Positions 55,977-59,595 of a stretch of DNA of 59,595 bases are shown piece by piece. The stretch spans positions 541,178 through 600,772 of the forward strand of contig PJRA01000160.1 of assembly GCA_016987375.1 (NCBI GenBank), given 5' to 3'. The stretch comes from Brachionus koreanus (Eukaryota; Rotifera; Eurotatoria; Ploima; Brachionidae). Position numbers and translations under genes: made by a program. Each line of letters starts with the position of its first letter. The stretch's first letter is position 1. The notes under the pieces were generated by a model. The model saw only the letters and a list, made by a program, of their open reading frames with translations, was not told the origin of the DNA and did not search any database.

Positions 55977-56140
55977 TTTATTGTACAACCTTTTGGGCAA
56001 CAAAATGCATTTTTCTTTTTCATTTGAGTAATACATTTATCGCAAATTTTTATCTCGTTTTAACTTCTTCAATTGTTTGGTCATCCGGGTTCAAAAGAAC
56101 ACTGTCTGAAGATTTGGTAATATCAGACATTTTAGCCATA
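55977..56140 (-). pseudogene. Zinc-ribbon fragment related to the 7.4-kb ORF
   Basis: The minus strand reads MSDITKSSDSVLLNPDDQTI, EEVKTR and, after a shift, KICDKCITQMKKKNAFCCPK, GCTIKLNSN and a stop. Its cysteine cluster matches the one at 7,621-7,678 in spacing and in MKKK and CP.GCT. Confidence 0.45.
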
Positions 56141-56219
56141 ATAAAGAATAGTTTAAGGATTTGTTCATTTGTAGAAGTATATTTTCAAGATCGTTTTTAT
56201 AAGAATTATTAAGCGGATT

Positions 56220-57010
56220 AACAGATAACTAGAATTTGAATTAAGTTGTTAATTAACTAATTAATTAAAGTGCAAATTATATTTTATTGTTTAAGCGCTA
56301 AAAAAGTGGAGTAATTATTCAGATTTTAAAGAAATTTTAGATTGTATTAGATTTGTACATGATTGAACAAGTTTTTTTATTTTTGAGAAATAAAAATTAA
56401 GTGTGATTTAACTATTTTTCTATTTAAATTTTTTTTTTGTAATAAATGTACTAAGTTTTCACATTGCCTCAAATGATTCCAAATAAAGTTTTTCTATTAT
56501 AAAATTAAATTTTATTTATTTTAAATATATTTTTTCTAATTTAGTAACATGGTTTCTTTTCGATCATGTTTTCTTGGCTTCGTTACATATAAATAAATTT
56601 TTTTTTAGTTTTTTAAAATTAGAGCTTATTTAAATAGTAAATAAAAATAATTTTTAACTTGAATTCTTTTCTCTTGATAGTTTATTTACTAAATTTAAAA
56701 TTTGTTTTTTTTAATTTAAAAAAAATTTTTGAAGATCAAGTTTTAAATGAAATTTCTTATTAGGAAAAAAAAGATTTAAATCATTATAATTTTTTATTTT
56801 AAAGTAAAAAATTTTGGAAAATTTGGGCTGAGGGTTATTAATAGATTATTTTTAACTTAGAAACTCATTTAGTTACATAACTTTGAGAGAGCTCTCTGTA
56901 AAATACTTTACACAGTATCTATTTTCAATTCTAAGAAACTAAATTATATATATTTTAAAAATCTTTCAAATCAATATTCATACTTCATTATTTTTTCAAT
57001 GATTATACAT
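56220..57010. other. AT-rich intergenic DNA
   Basis: No gene seen; includes the 3' side of the Hsp70-like gene. Confidence 0.45.
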
Positions 57011-58513
57011 TTAATTTGAATATAAACTATTTCTAACAAGTTGAATTTTTTTTCTGTATTCACCATTTTCAGCTGATGGATATTGTATCAACCAATTTAG
57101 AAATCTTTCATACATATCTCTTTTTAAAGGTCTTAATTTTATTGCCTCAATACAACGTTCTTCAAGTTCATTTTTTAAATTTTGCTTTTCTTCATACATA
57201 TTGTATTCATGCTTATATTTTAGGTTATTTCTTCTCATTGAATTTATTTCCGTACTGTTAAATTTTTCAGTATTCAACTCAAGTATTTCTGAGTTATCTG
57301 TCCCTAAAGTACCAATTGATAAGGGAGTTTGATCACGAACCAAAAATTTGTCAATTGAACTTTTGAAAAAAGTTGCTGCATAGAGTGCGCTTCCACTAAC
57401 AACAGCCTCGTCTTTATTTAATCTTTTGTCTATTTCGCTTCTATCAAAAAAATTCTTTATTATTTTTTCTATTCTTGGTATGCGAGATGATCCCCCTACA
57501 ACAACTATATTATCTATACTTGTTTTCTTGATTTGACTAATTTTAAATAATTCATTTAATTTTTCTCCAATTTCTTGAAACAAATCTTCACACAGCTCCT
57601 CAAACAATTTTCTTTTAATGTCTATTAAAAAGTCTTTGTCATGATACAAACTATCAATTTGTATTCTTGTCTCTGAATTAGTGGACAAAAAACGTTTGGC
57701 TTTTTCACATTCTTTTCTAAGCCTTTCTACTGATTTTGAACTCTTTGAAATGTCTAAATTAAATTTTTGATAAAATTGACGAATACAGTATTTAAGAAGC
57801 CGAATATCAAATTCATCACCACCTAAATTTTTTCCACCAGTCCTTGTTTGAACTTCTGATATTCTTTTTTTAATTTTAATAATGGACAATTTTAAACTTC
57901 CAGAACCTAAGTCAAAGAAGAACACATTTTTATTTTCTGCAAAATTAGTTTTAAATGAATATAAAACAGATGTGGCAGCAGTATCGCAAATCAAGCTCAC
58001 AATATCTAAACCAGCTATTTTAGCAGCATTTTCAATTGATTTTATTTGAAATAAATTGAAAAAATCAGGAAACGAAATTACAGCCTGACAGACTTGTTCT
58101 TTCAAAAAAGTCTCAGCCGATTCTTTTAAATTTAGCATTATCATGGCCAGAATTTCTTCAAAATCAAAAATTCTTGTCTCATTTTCAAAATCAATTCGTA
58201 TCATTGGTTTATTTGTTTTATTCACAATTTTAAAATTTCTTTGTCTGTTTTCATTAATTATTCTGACCTCATTAAAGTCAAGATTAATTAGCTGTTTAAG
58301 AGAATAGACTGTATTTTGTGGATTGATATTTATTTTATCTAGAGCTTGATCTCCGATTAGGCAAACCTCATTTGTAAATGATACAACTGAAGGTGTTGAT
58401 GGATTGCCTTGTCTATTTGGAATTATTTTAACATTTTCATTTCGATACACAGCTATTCTGGAATTTAAATTACCTAAATCTAAACCAACGACATAGTTGC
58501 ATTTTTGTAACAT
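57011..58513 (-). CDS. Divergent Hsp70-like protein lacking most of the peptide-binding domain
   Basis: A 500-aa single-exon member of the Hsp70 superfamily (canonical members 600-650 aa). Nucleotide-binding domain: VVGLDLGNLNSRIAVY (usual DLGTT; Asp12 kept, both Thr changed), NPSTPSVVSF, SLKQLINLDF with the Lys of loop 1 kept, and CDTAATSVLYSF (usual EPTAA). FFFDLGSGSLKLSI replaces the usual DLGGGTFDVS, so the motif's Thr and second Asp are lost. VVVGGSSRIPRIEKII (adenosine motif) is well preserved. After VRDQTPLSIGT the beta-sandwich should follow, but only about 40 residues separate it from a lid-like tail (YKHEYNMYEEKQNLKNELEE, then FLNWLIQYPSAENGEYRKKI). No EEVD or KDEL end, and no signal peptide, so cytosolic. 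It could be a non-chaperone Hsp70 relative. The open frame argues against a dead gene. Confidence 0.85.
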   Translation of the reverse strand: MLQKCNYVVGLDLGNLNSRIAVYRNENVKIIPNRQGNPSTPSVVSFTNEVCLIGDQALDKININPQNTVYSLKQLINLDFNEVRIINENRQRNFKIVNKTNKPMIRIDFENETRIFDFEEILAMIMLNLKESAETFLKEQVCQAVISFPDFFNLFQIKSIENAAKIAGLDIVSLICDTAATSVLYSFKTNFAENKNVFFFDLGSGSLKLSIIKIKKRISEVQTRTGGKNLGGDEFDIRLLKYCIRQFYQKFNLDISKSSKSVERLRKECEKAKRFLSTNSETRIQIDSLYHDKDFLIDIKRKLFEELCEDLFQEIGEKLNELFKISQIKKTSIDNIVVVGGSSRIPRIEKIIKNFFDRSEIDKRLNKDEAVVSGSALYAATFFKSSIDKFLVRDQTPLSIGTLGTDNSEILELNTEKFNSTEINSMRRNNLKYKHEYNMYEEKQNLKNELEERCIEAIKLRPLKRDMYERFLNWLIQYPSAENGEYRKKIQLVRNSLYSN

Positions 58514-59435
58514 TTTAATTTTAATCTATTAAATTTTTTAATTTTTAGTCTTTAAATAGTAAAAATTTTGTTTTCTATGTTGTCAGGCAACATTTTAAAA
58601 CTTTATTCTTGGAAAAATTTAATATTTTTTGAAAGAAATGTAAAAATCGAATATCTGAATTATTTTATTATGAATTTTGAATTTTAAAATAAAAAGCTTA
58701 AATTTCTCTTGCCTTGTTAGTTTTAATTTAACGAGGTAAAATAAAATTTTATCAATTATAATATAATAATCGATAATTCATATTTTATTGCTTCATTTTA
58801 GCGTATGAAAACAACAAAAAATAAAATTTTTCAATTTAATGGTAAATTAAATTTTATTTTATTGACAAATTGAAAATTTTCTATTTTAATTTATTTTTTT
58901 TTAAATTGCATTTATTTTATTTTTTTCGCAGAATTTTTATTATTCAACATAATTTTAATAAAAAAAAATTTAAATAAATTATGATTTATAAACTAATATA
59001 TGACTTTTTTTAAAATTAATTACCGTAATTAAATAAAGAAATTCAAAACAAATTCAGTTTAAAGGCAAATATTTTAGAAAAGATGCGACTTGTGAGCATT
59101 AATTAGGTTTAAACTCGTCGCTAATAACGATAACAAGCCTAAAAAAGGGGGCTCAAAAAATCTAAAAAAGCCTTAATAAGATATTAATTAATAAATTATT
59201 ATTTCAAACTTTTGGAATCTTTATTTTAATAAATATTTAAAAACATAAATTTTTTGAATTTTTTTAATGAGTTTAAATTTAAATGTACTTTAAGAAGTTG
59301 ATGTTAGTTTAAAAAAAACCCATGTTTGTAAAAAAAAGCGCGCCTATCAACAAATCTATCAAGAATTTTTAAGAACTAAACAGAACAAAAAATTTATTTT
59401 ACGCTTTTACTCTATTAAAAAATAAAGAAAAAAAT
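58514..59435. other. AT-rich intergenic DNA upstream of the Hsp70-like gene
   Basis: No coding sequence. No perfect heat-shock element array is evident. Confidence 0.4.
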
Positions 59436-59569
59436 TCAACCATCGAAATTATAAAGTTCTGTCTCGTTCCAAATGATGTCATGGACGACCACTGGGTGAA
59501 AATTTTTAAGTTTTTCAGTTAAACACTTTGGATATAGACAGTCTTGAACATTTTTATTTATTTTAAGCA
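59436..59569 (-). CDS. Small hypothetical ORF, possibly the last exon of a gene beyond the window
   Basis: 44 codons on the minus strand: MLKINKNVQDCLYPKCLTEK, then LKNFHPVVVHDIIWNETELY and NFDG before a stop. Composition (Trp, Cys, His and Pro in a balanced mix) is more protein-like than its surroundings. An AG lies just before the ATG, so this may be a terminal exon. No family recognised. Confidence 0.3.
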
Positions 59570-59595
59570 TCTATTAGTTCATATTAATTAGATTA

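Overview
This is a nuclear window from a small-genome, very AT-rich invertebrate. Every recognisable gene is a metazoan type: exosome, PHGDH, RhoGDI, SAGA-type deubiquitinase, PDI, spermine oxidase, Tctex-type dynein light chain, EAAT transporter and Hsp70. Introns are mostly 45-60 bp with plain GT-AG ends. The AT content, compact introns, a bacterial-type GH5 mannanase, FkbM-domain copies and heavy decayed-transposon content would fit a monogonont rotifer such as Brachionus. That assignment is inference, not proof.

Layout. 0.8-3.3 kb: EXOSC7 and PHGDH on the minus strand, PHGDH upstream and about 200 bp apart. 5.4-6.2 kb: RhoGDI (+). 7-9 kb: small transposon-derived ORFs and a LINE tail. 10-13 kb: a complete ten-exon USP22-like gene (+). 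14-16.4 kb: transposon graveyard (hAT, mariner with both inverted repeats, LINE). 19.5-21 kb: intronless PDI (+). 24-25.4 kb: FkbM copy A (-). 26.1-27.9 kb: broken DDE_Tnp_4/SWIM transposon holding a MITE and a 75-bp minisatellite. 29.5-31.2 kb: spermine oxidase (+). 33.3-34.9 kb: GH5 mannanase (+), convergent with DYNLT2B (-) at 35.0-35.5 kb. 38-40 kb: FkbM copy B (-) with a nested MITE. 45.6-47.5 kb: EAAT (+). 47.8-49.7 kb: two more FkbM copies, D (internally deleted) and C (truncated), head to head around a palindrome. 50-56 kb: Tc1 and LINE debris. 57-58.5 kb: a divergent Hsp70-like gene (-). The right edge carries a small unidentified minus-strand ORF.

The cellular genes are unrelated housekeeping functions and do not form a pathway. 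Most exon models were rebuilt by hand from splice sites and protein similarity, and all multi-exon CDS given here sum to whole codons. Several genes have a polypyrimidine/AG acceptor a few bases before the ATG, which suggests spliced-leader trans-splicing or 5'UTR introns.

Most notable: (1) the FkbM copies duplicated with their flanks, where paralogues give an empty site for a TA-flanked MITE; (2) an Hsp70-like protein whose nucleotide-binding domain runs almost directly into a lid-like tail, with the peptide-binding beta domain nearly gone and key ATPase residues changed; (3) a bacterial-type mannanase that has acquired introns, including a 15-nt microexon and a 57-nt intron that looks like a nonsense mutation if missed.
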